A stretch of DNA of 64,000 nucleotides from Volutella citrinella (Eukaryota > Ascomycota > Sordariomycetes > Hypocreales > Nectriaceae), in contig JAWZSP010000002.1 of assembly GCA_034401135.1 (NCBI GenBank), positions 372,001-436,000 on the forward strand. Direction: 5' to 3'. Below are positions 11,626 through 22,588 of the stretch, piece after piece. The notes under the pieces were generated by a model, which did no database searches, was not told where the DNA came from, and saw only the letters and a list, made by a program, of their open reading frames with translations. The number at the start of each line of letters is the position of its first letter. Position 1 is the first letter of the stretch. The position numbers and the translations under genes are program-made.

Positions 11626-13226
11626 ATGGAGTCGAAATTCTTCTTTGTGGATGGCCCTCAGCCGAATAGGGCCACCAAGAAACAGATGCGGCGGCACGTC
11701 ATGATGGGCAAAAACGCAGGTAAAACATTTAACAGGCCGTCGAGGCTCAAGCCCACAGCCCCCAAAGCCCCTCAAAACATGGCTTGCACCACTTATAAGC
11801 CGCATGAATCGGACTGCGTTGCCAAGTGGAAGCTTCAGTGCGGCTACTCGGCCATAGAGCACCTTGAAACCTCACTTTCGGCTCTTGGGTGTCACATCAG
11901 ACTCACACCAAATGCCATGGGATCCATCAACAATTGTGAGCACCGAGAACTTGAGCCACTTAGCTCATTGGGCCAATGCTTACAGTCCTTAGTCTTTTCT
12001 CTGACAGCCGACCTGCTATATCCTGTCCCCCTGGGCCTCTCCATGTCTGAGGCCAAGTTCACATGGCTCGAGGCACTGTTCCATGACGAGACAGGTGAGT
12101 AACACCCGAGAGAATCTAGCGTACAGAATATATGCACTCAAATTGACTCGTGTGATAGCGTACCAGTGCAACTTCGCCTTAATGGAAATCTGTAATGAAA
12201 TGTGTTTGGGAAACGGAAACAGCTCTCCAAAGACATTCTACCTCTTGTCAAGGACCTTTTCTTTGGTCAAAGCGCGTCTCGAGGGCTCTGACGCCCTTTC
12301 AGACTCGACCATATCGATTATAATCTCACTGGTCCACCAGGAGCAGCTCCGCCAGGACCACCGCGACTGCAAGGTGCACATTGAAGGGCTGCGACGAATC
12401 GTCATGCTTCGTGGAGGAATTGACGCGCTCGAAGGAAATCTGCCATTGTTGCTCAAGGTCTGCAAGTATGTTACTCATTTTCCCTTGGTGCGATCAACCA
12501 TAATTTATTTCTCTCTATAGGTCGGACATGGCGTATGCGCTTCAATTTGGGGGCCCGACAGCGTTTTACCGAGATAGGATGCCGGAGGTTTACAAAACCC
12601 TGTCTTCCAATGGACAATCGCTCGATCTTGAGGCAGCCAGGACTTTGGTTCGGCATAATGGCCTTGATCCACGGCTTCACGGAGTTCTCATCGACGTATT
12701 GAATGCCACTTCGATGTTCAACGATGGCAAGACCATTCCAAACGGCTATATCGTCTTCCAGGAGATTTTTATATCCATAGCCTACCGGCTACTTCAAGTG
12801 GGTCCTCTTGAAGATGTTCGTCTACATTCTGATATCGACGCTGCTTATCATCTTGGACTGATCGCCTTTGTCATGAGTCTATTTCTTCGATCGGGTAGAC
12901 ATAGTGTAGTGGACTGCGGATTGTTACGCCAATCTCTCAAGGCTGTTCTATCTCGTATGGATAGACTGCCAGAGGAGGCCGAGCTGACTCTTTGGCTGGG
13001 AATGCTCGGGGGCATATGGTTCTTAGATGACAAAGCATCTGAGTCTTGGATCGATACAAGGCTGTTGAGAGCCACCCAGTCTCTCGGACTGGAGTCCTGG
13101 CAGGATGTCCGTGGTTCCCTTCAGCCGTTCCCTTGGATCGACGTGATGCACGGCGGACTAGGCGAGGAACTCTGGGATCGAGCACAGAATGCGAACAAGC
13201 TACTTGCTTCTAAAGTACTGGACTAG
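11626..13226 (+). CDS. Fungal transcription-factor-like protein without a zinc cluster
   Basis: Exons 11626-12094, 12159-12465 and 12521-13226 (introns 64 and 55 nt) give 493 aa. The N-terminus begins with a FFFVDGP motif followed by a basic KKQMRRHVM patch. This start is common in fungal proteins that carry the fungal-specific regulatory domain (PF11951, formerly DUF3468) but have no Zn2Cys6 motif. The middle and C-terminal parts are helical and hydrophobic, with the HIEGLRRIVMLRGG segment characteristic of this family near 243-256. It probably acts as a regulator, perhaps through a partner, but DNA binding is not evident. It ends 25 bp from the convergent SDR gene. Confidence 0.78.
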
Positions 13227-13251
13227 GAAGAACACAGATTCCACATTTCAT

Positions 13252-14436
13252 CTACCACGCGAATTCTTGCTTGGTGAGCTCCTCCGACAGCTTCCAGAGC
13301 CTTTCCGCCTCGCCGCTAGATACAGCCAGAGGATGAGCGCGTTCGCACACCTGGCAGTCTTCAAGGAACGAGCCATAGTTCTCGCTGCCGTCCTTGTCCT
13401 CCACATGGAGCAAGGGATCCAAAGCTGCAACCAGACTAGTCGAAGCGCCCGCGCCGGGGGATTTGTGGGTATAGACTTTGGCTTCCTTCATCTTCTCAAT
13501 CGCATCCATAGTCTCGGAGGGGAAGGATCGGCCCAGTTCGGTTGACAGGATGACACCCGGGTGTACAGCTGTGGTGAAGATTCCATACTTTTCGTATAGT
13601 CTTTTGTTTGCCCCGATGCCGAAGAGCACCTGCTCACAGGTTAGTGCTGTGGATGAAAAGGGTCCAAAGCTCTTACATTTGCGACTTTCGAGCGGTTATA
13701 TCCGTCCAAAGGAAGGTATGCGGCCTCCTCTGGATCGTGATAGGCCCACATCTTCATGAACTCAAATGAAGGCTGCTCGGCTTGGGGCAGATCCTTATTC
13801 TTTTTGTCAAAGTTCATATCGCTCCAGCGCATGGCGGATACCATGGGCGACCCCGATGTGACGTTGACGATGCGCGTGGCACCCTTGGCGCTGCCCGATG
13901 CGGCTTCGATGAGCTTGGGCATGATGAGGCAGGAAAAAAGCCAGTGACCGATATGATTGGTGGCGAAATGGAGCTCGATACCTTCCTTGGACAGGGTTCG
14001 CTCTGGGACTCCCATGACACCAGCACTGTTGACGAGGATGTCGATGGTAGGCACATCCGACCAGGACATCAGTTCGGCGGCTGCCTTGCGGACAGACTCT
14101 TGGCTGGAGAGATCAATGACCAGGGGCCGACAGTCCACGTTCGCATAATCAGCATGGATCTTGTCGATGCAAGCCCGGATCTTGTTGAGATTTCGGCCAG
14201 TGAGGATGAGGTGAGCTGGCGATTGAGAGGCCTGTAAGGGCGGATTAGCTTGGCCTGACAGAGGGTGGAGCGAGGATATATTTGCGTACAAATGCCTGAG
14301 CAGTTGTAAAGCCGATTCCGTCAACGTTTGCGCCGGTGACGACAACAGTCTTTCCAACAACACCAGACGCAAAGGCCTTGGCGACCTCGAGTGCCTCGGT
14401 GTTGGCGCCGAACTGGGAGTGAGTGATGAATGCCAT
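13252..14436 (-). CDS. Short-chain dehydrogenase/reductase (SDR)
   Basis: Exons 14436-14290, 14231-13677 and 13629-13252 (introns 58 and 47 nt) give 359 aa. The cofactor motif is TGANVDGIG at 34-42, one residue longer than the canonical TGxxxGxG. NSAG at 117-120 replaces the usual NNAG. The catalytic residues are Ser in VNVTSGSP near 175 and the pair Tyr227/Lys231 in YNRSK. The overall organisation resembles retinol-dehydrogenase or WW-oxidoreductase-like fungal SDRs, which reduce or oxidise small carbonyls or alcohols with NADP(H). The substrate is unknown. The chosen ATG is the one immediately before the Rossmann fold; an ATG 45 nt upstream is also in frame. Confidence 0.9.
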
Positions 14437-16411
14437 GATGCTGAAAAGGTGGGTTGAGATGGTTATGGTGATGTAGAACAATTGCTCCTTTGATCTGGGT
14501 ATCTCGCTCCATTTATACCCAAGCTGCTTCTACACATGGTCGTTGATGGTATCCGGGAGACAAGAGGAGCCAATTGGAGACCTGCTACTCAAAATGGACT
14601 GGCGTCGGTGGTGTCGGGCTTAAGAAACATAACAGCGACGTCAGAGTCGGCAAAAGGAAATGGAACGATTTGTCGTTGTCATAGAGGGCATTTTCTCCGA
14701 CGCAGTGCCCGGACTTGTTAGAGGATGGCACAATACCCACGAATCTTGCCGATCCGCAAACATGTCAACCAATAAGAGATCTGATACCACATTTGGACTA
14801 GCGTAGACAGCATTCAGCCCCATATTTTGGTGTCTTGGCCAATCAGAGACTTGCTGCCTAATTGGGAAACACCGCCCTCATGTGTCTAACTCTATGGGCA
14901 TCGCTAGGTGCTAGAATGACCTGTTTTCTGTGCATACGTCAGGTGTTTACTTTGATACAAACTATGCGATTAGGGAGGCCGGTCCAAGTATAAATATCTG
15001 CTCTGATTCCGCGTGCACGACACCAGGTGACGACATGCTTGCTCGCCATCCATCCAAACAAAGTCTTCATATGGCATCATATATCTGTTATACTAATCTC
15101 ATCGGAGCTTGTGTTTCGTTATTTCGGTCATCCACATATTGGACTACGGCTTTTGCTATTCTTATGGTGGTGTGACTCTGTCGACCGTTTGCCATGGCAC
15201 AACTTCCCTGGATCTTGGGCTTTGACATGGCTCGATAATGATTCATTAGGAAGCTATCGTGTTTGTAGTGCCTGGAAATACTTAAATTGCAAGCACGCAG
15301 TTCTTTTCATTGGCGTGGGATGGGTCGCCTCCCTCCTTGTAAATTTGTGCATCAGCGTGACACCGATGATGCCAGAAATGTCTATCTCGTGGAGTATTAC
15401 TTGTGAATATCGGTCTCAAAGCATAGTAATGGTATGCGGTCCTTGCTTCTTAATGCGGGCTTGCAACGAGAATCGGGGTGAGAGGCAGGGGGTCTTGGTT
15501 GATGCTGTGGGATGTTGGAGCTCATGGGGTCCTGGATCCTGCGAAATAGTCGGCACCGAGACTGTCAATCGGACAGTCGTTGAAAGAGTCACGACCAGTG
15601 CGCAGAACCACGTGCCCCCTGTTATTGATCCTTCTGAGGTCGATTCTCAGCTCATGGCCGTTGCAATTAGTAAAAGGGATGAAGATTCACCCACGTCGAA
15701 GCAGCCAGACGGATTCGCTGTTCTAAGCATTGCTCCGCTGCGAAACCGGATTCGAACAATAGCGAGACCTTTGCAGGGTCTCGCCCTCTGCGCAATCTTC
15801 GGATCTCTTAGATGCCCCCACACGAATAACCCGATTACTCACTTTCAGACATCCTTAAGGCTGAACTACCGAGAGCTAGTTCAGCCCCCAGGGGCTCGTG
15901 ATGTGCAGCATGGTTGAGATTCTAGCCAGATCAGGAGTTCCGAGCGATGGGTGCCGAGCGAGACCATTCTCTCGGCAAAGCCCCGCCATCAGAAACAAGC
16001 GGTCACCCAGAAATGGCGCACCATCCCAGCTATTTCGTGAAGACGGAACCTTCACGACGACCAGACACCCATGAGCATGATGTCACATACCGGGGTTTCG
16101 GGCCGGCAAAGCGACGGGGAATTGTCTGATGCACCTCTAGCCGCATCCCCCACCCGTTGATAGGCTCGGTACCATGCCGGTGGTAGGCTAACGCATCCGG
16201 GCCTCATCCGGCATACCCAATACAGATATCTCCCCACTTGCTAGTGCATCTCGGGGCCTACGTGGTGATGCAGGTTATCCGCAAATACGCCGTGGTCCCA
16301 TGATTCTGCCGATGAGATGGACCGATATAAAGCTCTTGCAGATGGTCGTCACCCGATGCCGCAGTTGTATTGTAGCTAGTAATCACAATCGCTAGCTCAA
16401 ATCGACCCAAG
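14437..16411. other. Long gene-poor region with hairpins and one unexplained open frame
   Basis: Nearly 2 kb without a recognisable gene. A plus-strand frame stays open from 15027 to 15917 (296 codons) but its product is Cys/Trp-rich and matches no family I know. Inside it, 15859-15886 forms a perfect 10-bp hairpin (GGCTGAACTA, 8-nt loop) that overlaps a second 6-bp hairpin at 15883-15896. The right end is the promoter of the GH3 gene and has CreA-like CCCCGC near 15978 and CCCCAC near 16147. Confidence 0.5.
15859..15896. repeat. Two overlapping inverted repeats
   Basis: GGCTGAACTA (15859-15868) pairs perfectly with TAGTTCAGCC (15877-15886). AGCCCC (15883-15888) pairs with GGGGCT (15891-15896). 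The arms share four bases, so the two hairpins are mutually exclusive. No known element is recognised. Confidence 0.7.
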
Positions 16412-19035
16412 ATGGCCCCTACCGATGTGAAAGCTGTGCTGGCCAAGCTAACGCTTGAGGAGAAGGTGCGCTGATATGCTCGTGATGGGTACAGGCCGTG
16501 CAGGCATTCAGATGACTGACAGCAGCTCTAGATTTCTATTTTGGCTGGCGCCAACTACTGGGAGACTGTCCCTATCTCCGAAAAGGGCGTTCCCGCTCTC
16601 AAGGTAATTTCAAGTGATATTCATCTATTGGACTGCAGCTGGCTAACAGCAACCAGACCAGCGATGGACCCAACGGCGCCCGAGGCGCAGCCTTTGCTGA
16701 TGGCGTGACCGCCGCATGCTTCCCTGCCTCATCTAGCCTCGGTGCCTCGTTTGACGTCGAGATGGCCCAGCGCCTCGGCGTGGCTCTGGGAGAGGAGACC
16801 CTGACCAAGGGCGCCAGCTGCATTCTGGGCCCGACCATGTGCTGCCACCGTCACCCACTCGGCGGCCGTAACTTTGAGAGCTATTCCGAGGACCCGTTCC
16901 TGGCGGGTAAGCTGGCCCTGAACAGCGTCAAGGGTATCCAGTCTACGGGTGTTTCTGCCACGATCAAGCACTTTGCTGCTAATGAGCAGGAAACGCTCCG
17001 TCTGAGTGTCAACGAGATTATCAGCGAGCGCGCCCTGCGAGAAATTTATCTCAAGCCGTTTGAATTCGCTATCAAGGAGGCACATCCCGATGCTGTCATG
17101 ACTGCATACAACAAGATCAACGGACACCACGCCGATTCGCAGCCCTTCTTACTACAGCAGGTGCTCCGTGGCGAATGGGGCTGGGACGGCCTGGTGATGA
17201 GTGACTGGGGAGGCACCAACTCTACCGCCGAGGCCCTCAACGCCGGCCTTGATCTCGAGATGCCTGGACCAACGCGATGGAGGAAGCCAGAGGCCGTTAT
17301 TGCTGCGATCAAGGCAGGTGAGGTCACCGAGGACACCATCAACAAGCGAGCCCTCCGCATTCTTCAGTTCCTCGAAAAGCACGACCGCTTCAACCACCCC
17401 GAGATTCCCGAGGAGCAGGCCATTGACAAGCCCGAGCACCGCGCCTTGATTCGCGAGGCCGGCGCCAAGGGCATCGTTATGCTCAAGAACGACAACAACC
17501 TGTTGCCTCTGACCAAGGAAAAGGCTCGAGGCAAAAAGGTGGCCCTGCTCGGCTACGCCAAGGAATGCCTGTCCAGCGGCGGTGGGAGTGCATCCGTCAA
17601 TGCGCACTACAAGATCACGCCCTACGATGGTCTGAAGGAAGCCTTCAAGGGCGAGAACGTCGAGTTCACGTATGCCAAGGGCGCCCACACCCTTCGCCAG
17701 TTTCCCGTCATTACTGAAAATGTTGTCGATGTCGACGGCAAGCCCGGCTTCACCTGGCGGCTGTTCGAGGAGGGCCAGTCGGAGGCCTACAGGGTTGTCA
17801 ATCACCCGGGCTCTCAGGTAACTGTACAAGATACCATGGAGATTTTCAACAACACAACCGAGCTAGAGGGCACATACACCGCTCCTAAGTCTGATACCTA
17901 CTTCTTCACCCTCAGTGGTCTCGGCCCTTCCAGCGTTGCATTCAACGGCAAAGTCGTCTTTGAGCAGAAGGAGAGCACCCCCGACCCCATGGGATTTCTC
18001 CTTGGCGGCGTTAGCGCACCTGTTTTCAAGCTAGACCTCGTCGAGGGTACGCAGTATAAGATTTTGATCAAGAGCCGACCGCCCGTCCGACAGGAGGATG
18101 AGGATCTGGGCATCCTGGAGGGCAAGGTCGGAGTCCGCCTTGACTACATCTCCCAGTCCGAGCATGACGAGGATGTTGTCTCCGAGGCTGTCCAGCTGGC
18201 GAAGGAAGCCGACTACGCAATCGTCTTTACTGGTCATGACACCACCTGGGAGACTGAGGGCCAGGACCAGAGGAGCTTCAACCTGCCCAAGGACGGAAGT
18301 CAGGACCTACTTGTCAGCAGCGTTGCTACCACCAACAAGAATACAATTGTGGTCAACTCTACTGGCGTTGCTATTGCGATGCCTTGGCTAGAGCAGGTTT
18401 CCAGTGTGCTGCAGGCGTGGTTCCCCGGCCAAGAGGCAGGAAACTCCATCGCTGATGTCCTCCTGGGTATCCAGAACCCCGAGGGTCGTCTGCCCTGCAC
18501 GTTCCCCAAGCGCCTCGAGGACTGTCCCGCCTTCGGCAACTTCCCCGGCGACTACGAGGGCCGAAAGCTGACCGTCAAATACGCCGAGGATGTTTTCGTC
18601 GGATACAGGCACTTTGACCGCCTCTCCGGTGACAAGGTCAACTTCCCCTTTGGCTTTGGCCTCTCCTACACGTCGTTTGAGTACGCAGACCTAGCCGTCA
18701 AGGGCTCCAGCGACGAATGGACTGTCAGCGTCAAGGTGTCAAACACTGGTGCAGTAAAGGGTGCTACGACTGTCCAGATCTACGTCGGAAACACCAAGAC
18801 TGCCCCCGAGAACCCCATCAAGGCTCTGGTAAGCTTCGGCAAGGTGACACTCGAGGCTGGCGAGTCTAAGGTTGTCGAGTTGCCTGTCAAAGCTCGTGAT
18901 TTCGCCTTCTGGGACAGCGCGAAGAAGCAGTGGGTCGCGGAGGCGGGTGAGTACAACTTCTCCGTCGCTCGCAACGCCGCCGATCAAGCCGTCGTCACCG
19001 TGGTCAAGTTTGATGGCAAGGCCTGGCTTCCTTAG
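16412..19035 (+). CDS. Glycoside hydrolase family 3 beta-glucosidase, intracellular type
   Basis: Exons 16412-16465, 16532-16603 and 16657-19035 (introns 66 and 53 nt) give 834 aa. The N-terminal barrel opens with KLTLEEKISILAG and TSDGPNGARG; the LGGRNFESYSEDP motif is near 110-122, and the catalytic nucleophile is Asp225 in VMSDWGG. A PA14-like insert lies at about 385-545, followed by the alpha/beta sandwich and the C-terminal fibronectin-III-like domain. This is the layout of fungal beta-glucosidases with a PA14 domain. There is no signal peptide, so the enzyme probably acts inside the cell on imported glucosides. Its promoter region is shared with nothing upstream. A Zn2Cys6 regulator lies convergent 266 bp downstream. 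Confidence 0.94.
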
Positions 19036-19301
19036 GTTCTTTCTTGGTAGGGTTCTACAATTTGTGTACAGAGTTTTATCGGCATAGAGCGGCCAGATAG
19101 AACCGTTGCCTTGACGTAAAAAAATCGCGAGGCTTCAATTGACGTGGATATAAACGCTATGTATCTGTCAGTGTGATCTCCGACCCTGGCGACCATGAAG
19201 GAGGCATCTGGCGGGGTCCTTCCACCCAGACGCAGGCGAAAATATCCAAACAGCGCTATACACGGCCGATGTAAATTCTATGCATGCGATATCAAGTCCC
19301 A

Positions 19302-20849
19302 TCACCAATTATCGCGAACATCTTCCTGGAGTCTGTACCTTTGCAGTGGCACAATCATCCACAACAAAGTCCCGAGACTGTCCATTCCCTTGCACCACTG
19401 CACAATGGCGGGATGAGGGTCAGGACCGGGGCTGAAACTCGGCGCCGAGAGTCTCGACTGAAGGAGATCCCCGATGTGCAGGGTCGTCTCCGTCTTCCTT
19501 GCAGATTGGTGACGGTCGAATCTATTCATCCACGCTCTCGTATTGGGTGCTTCCCAAAGGTCTCGTGTACATGGCAAAGGGGGTTTGCAAAAGCCTGAGC
19601 CATCAGAGCACATACGCTCATCCAAAGAGCGTACTTCGAGGAGGAGATCGATGATACCATAGGTAGATATCAGCCTACATTCTGTCAGCCGGTGCTCTAT
19701 TAGGCCTTGTTGCTGGATGTGCGCGTCCGTACCTGATCAGAGACTCCCGAAACACCCATTCCTTGTGAGAAGGTCGCGTCTTGGGCGGCTCAGACTGCCA
19801 ATCTATGTTGGTCGTGACAGTAATGAAGACATCCTGTATCAGGCATTAGCATTGCAAAATATGCGGTCTGCACCGTACGTACCAGGGCGACTTTGAGAAG
19901 TTTGGATACTCTGTTAGTCTCAACAGAACCTGGATCATCAGCTTGTAAAAGCATGAAGATTGTGACAGCTTGCAGCGTTTCTAGTTGCTCTTCCGCATTC
20001 AATCCGTGAATCTGATGCCATGTGTCAGCATTCATCGCAATTTGAGCAGCGGAGCCTGCAGCCTACCTCTTTCCCAAGCCTGTCAACTTCGGCGTAGATC
20101 ATGTCCCATACAAAAGGAGCATTCCCATCTGTCCTCATGTAAAACATTTGCGCGAGACCAGCGCAAATAGCCAGCCTCCTCGGAAGGCATTGGTGTTTTC
20201 CTTGCATGAAACACGAATGGTTCTGTTCCGGATCGAAGTAACACGGCGCCTTCATAAACGGCGGCACATTAAGACCTTCGGTGAGCATCAGAGGCCAGCT
20301 GGTTAACTGGCCCACGACCGCGACGCTAAGAACGCATTGGTCCAGCAATCGCCTTGGTTTGAGCCAACGGGCTCCTGGCGGCCGAGTTAAATGCATCGGA
20401 CGGCTGGTCGAAGCCGAGGAATCCGGCGTTCCATCTATGATTTCCTCCATCAGACTCGACTGGTTGTTCAATGGGAGCCAATCGATCTTGTCGAAAACGC
20501 TACTGCTTTGCCCTGGTAGTGGATCTAGCAGAAGCAGATTGTTCGTGCCCAACAAGTCTGGGGTTGCTTGGGCGAGATTGCTGGATGCGCCCCAGTCCTG
20601 GAGCGCCGGGTCATCTGTCACAATGTTCAGAATGGAGTCCCCCATCTGTGCGGACACATCACCAAGCCCGTAGCCCGGACTGTTGGGAGAGATGGGCGGT
20701 TGATAGTCCAGGTAGGGCTTCAGTCGTTCTGACGTGTACGTGCATCGAATCTGACGTTTTGCGCACCGTGAACATGACGGTGTGGCCCTGTCGCACGATA
20801 GCTTCGACTCTCGACATCTGGCGCACGACTTTTTGCGTGACAGGGGCAT
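19302..20849 (-). CDS. Zn2Cys6 transcription factor, divergent from Gal80-like gene
   Basis: Exons 20849-20067, 20011-19883, 19833-19733 and 19674-19302 (introns 55, 49 and 58 nt) give 461 aa. The zinc cluster starts only eight residues in: Cys9, 12, 19, 26, 29 and 36. A linker (IRCTYTSERLKPYLDY) and an acidic, Leu-rich central region follow. The last acceptor was chosen as the second of two close AGs because the first leads straight to a stop. At 461 aa it is short for the class. It is transcribed away from the Gfo/Idh/MocA gene across 406 bp that carry repeated CGGAG elements. A role in controlling that gene and the GH3 gene on its other side is a reasonable inference. Confidence 0.85.
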
Positions 20850-21255
20850 TGCGAGGTGTCTGTTGATTGCTCGGGCTCCGATGAGATGTTGATGGATCTT
20901 ACTCTCGGCGTTCGTTTGCTGGTGAGATGAGGATTAATAATGGGGCCCGGAGTTCAGGTGGGTCAAATCGCGATCTGGGCCAATCGATTGCCTGTGACGG
21001 TCGGAGTTCAAGTGGGTCTTTCGGAGCCTGACTCTCGACGTGCGGATCTCGATGCTGTAATTCGGAGCTCGCAACGAAAGGTATTAGCAATCAAAGCAAT
21101 AATTCGGTCTTTGGAAACCAAAGTGGCCTCAATGCCGCAATGTAGCAGTATGAACTCTGAGTATTTAAGAAGGCATCGCCGCCGCCGTTGGTTTTTGATG
21201 CTACTATCCATCACAACTTCACAAGCCATCTTCACCAACATCACAAATCTTTACC
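20850..21255. promoter_or_regulatory. Divergent promoter with 17-bp CGGAG repeats
   Basis: CGGAGTTCAGGTGGGTC at 20948-20964 recurs as CGGAGTTCAAGTGGGTC at 21002-21018, one mismatch in 17, 54 bp apart in the same orientation. Further CGGAG pentamers lie at 21022-21026 and 21063-21067. CGG triplets are the core recognised by Zn2Cys6 proteins, and the regulator gene starts at the edge of this region. Confidence 0.6.
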
Positions 21256-22434
21256 ATGGCCCCTATCAGAGTTGGTCTCATTGGCCTCGCGCCTAAGAAC
21301 ACCTCCTACTACACTGTTGGCGAGTGGGGCGTCCAACATATGCAAGCTCTCCTCCAGTCTCCCTACTACGAACTCGTTGCCGTCTGCAACTCGACCAAGG
21401 AGTCGGCCGAGAGGTCAATCAAGGCTCACGATCTCCCATCGACTGTTAAAGCCTATGGCTCCGCCGCCGACATTGCCAGCGATCCCAATGTCGATCTGGT
21501 CGCTGTTGTTGTGAAACTGGGCTCGCACTACCAGCTCGCAAAGGCTGTTCTCCAGAACAACAAGAAGCTTCTCGTCGAGTTTCCAGCCACTCCCACTGTC
21601 GAAGAGTCAGAGGAGCTTTCGGCTCTGGCCAAGTCGAAGAACTTGGACGTCATTGTTGGTTCGCAGTCGCGTGCCGATCCCGTCATCAGGAAGCTCAAAG
21701 ATGTCATTGCCAGCGGAGCCATTGGTGACGTGATTCAGGCAAGCTTCACCGGCCAAATGCCAGTTTCCGTCGCCAGTGGATGGCCCGAGGCTGCCAAGGG
21801 TTTCCTTGATCTAGATTCCGAAATCAGCCGCTTCAACATTGTCGTGGCGCATCGTAGGTAGCCCCGACTAGCTGAGATGTGATATTTGTCCAGTGCTGAT
21901 TGTTTAGAATACGATGCCTTCTTCAACGTTCACGGAGGCTTCAAGTCGGTTCAGTCTGTTTTCAAGACTGGTGAAAAGGTAGCCAAGCTTCTTGACTCCC
22001 AGGGCCAGGTCGTGGATCCCAACTATCAAGTCACTGCGCCCGACAACATTCTCGTTCAAGGAGTTCTGAACAACGGTGCCATTGGATCTTTCAATCTTCG
22101 CACCGCCCCTGTGGCTGCCGATGGTGTGGGCTACCGCTGGACAGTTACCGGTACCAAGGGCGAGATTAACTTAAGCGCCGACACGGGCTTCTTCCAGATG
22201 GGTCTCGCTGGTGTCAAGCTGACGCTTGCCGAGTTTGGAGCCGAGACAACGAAGATTGACACTACCCTCGAGGAGGCGGACTACTACGGAAAGGTCGGTC
22301 CGATGGCGGTCAACATCCTCCGCGAGTATGAAGCATATGCCAAGGGCGAAACTGATGCGTATTCTACCTTGGATCAAACCATTGAGATGCAAAAGATCAA
22401 GGGGGATATCGCTCGCAATCCAGTTTGGGCTTAA
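21256..22434 (+). CDS. Gfo/Idh/MocA family protein, Gal80-like
   Basis: Exons 21256-21853 and 21908-22434 (54-nt intron) give 374 aa. The N-terminal Rossmann part starts VGLIGLAP, with the usual glycine-rich turn altered and extended (KNTSYYTVGEW), as in fungal Gal80-like proteins. The EKP motif that supplies the catalytic lysine in sugar dehydrogenases of this family reads EFP at 108-110. That loss favours a sensor or regulatory role over catalysis, or at least a changed mechanism. The C-terminal domain has the beta-sheet sequence typical of the family (VDPNYQVTAPDNI). Gal80 of yeast binds and masks a Zn2Cys6 activator, and a Zn2Cys6 gene is the divergent neighbour here. An NAD(P)-dependent sugar oxidoreductase remains possible. 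Confidence 0.85.
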
Positions 22435-22588
22435 CAAGCCGAAGCGCAAACCAGTTGAGCAACTGATTACCGCAGTCCATATTCATCACTGCTTTTGCAA
22501 TTTCACCATAGGTATTGAGTGTTAGGAGGTGTTAGATCGAGATCAATTATTTATATCATATTAGAGATTACTCTCTTTGTTATTACAC

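Noticed and set aside
17152..17829. Minus-strand frame over the GH3 gene
   Set aside because: Antisense shadow of a coding region with clear GH3 motifs on the plus strand.
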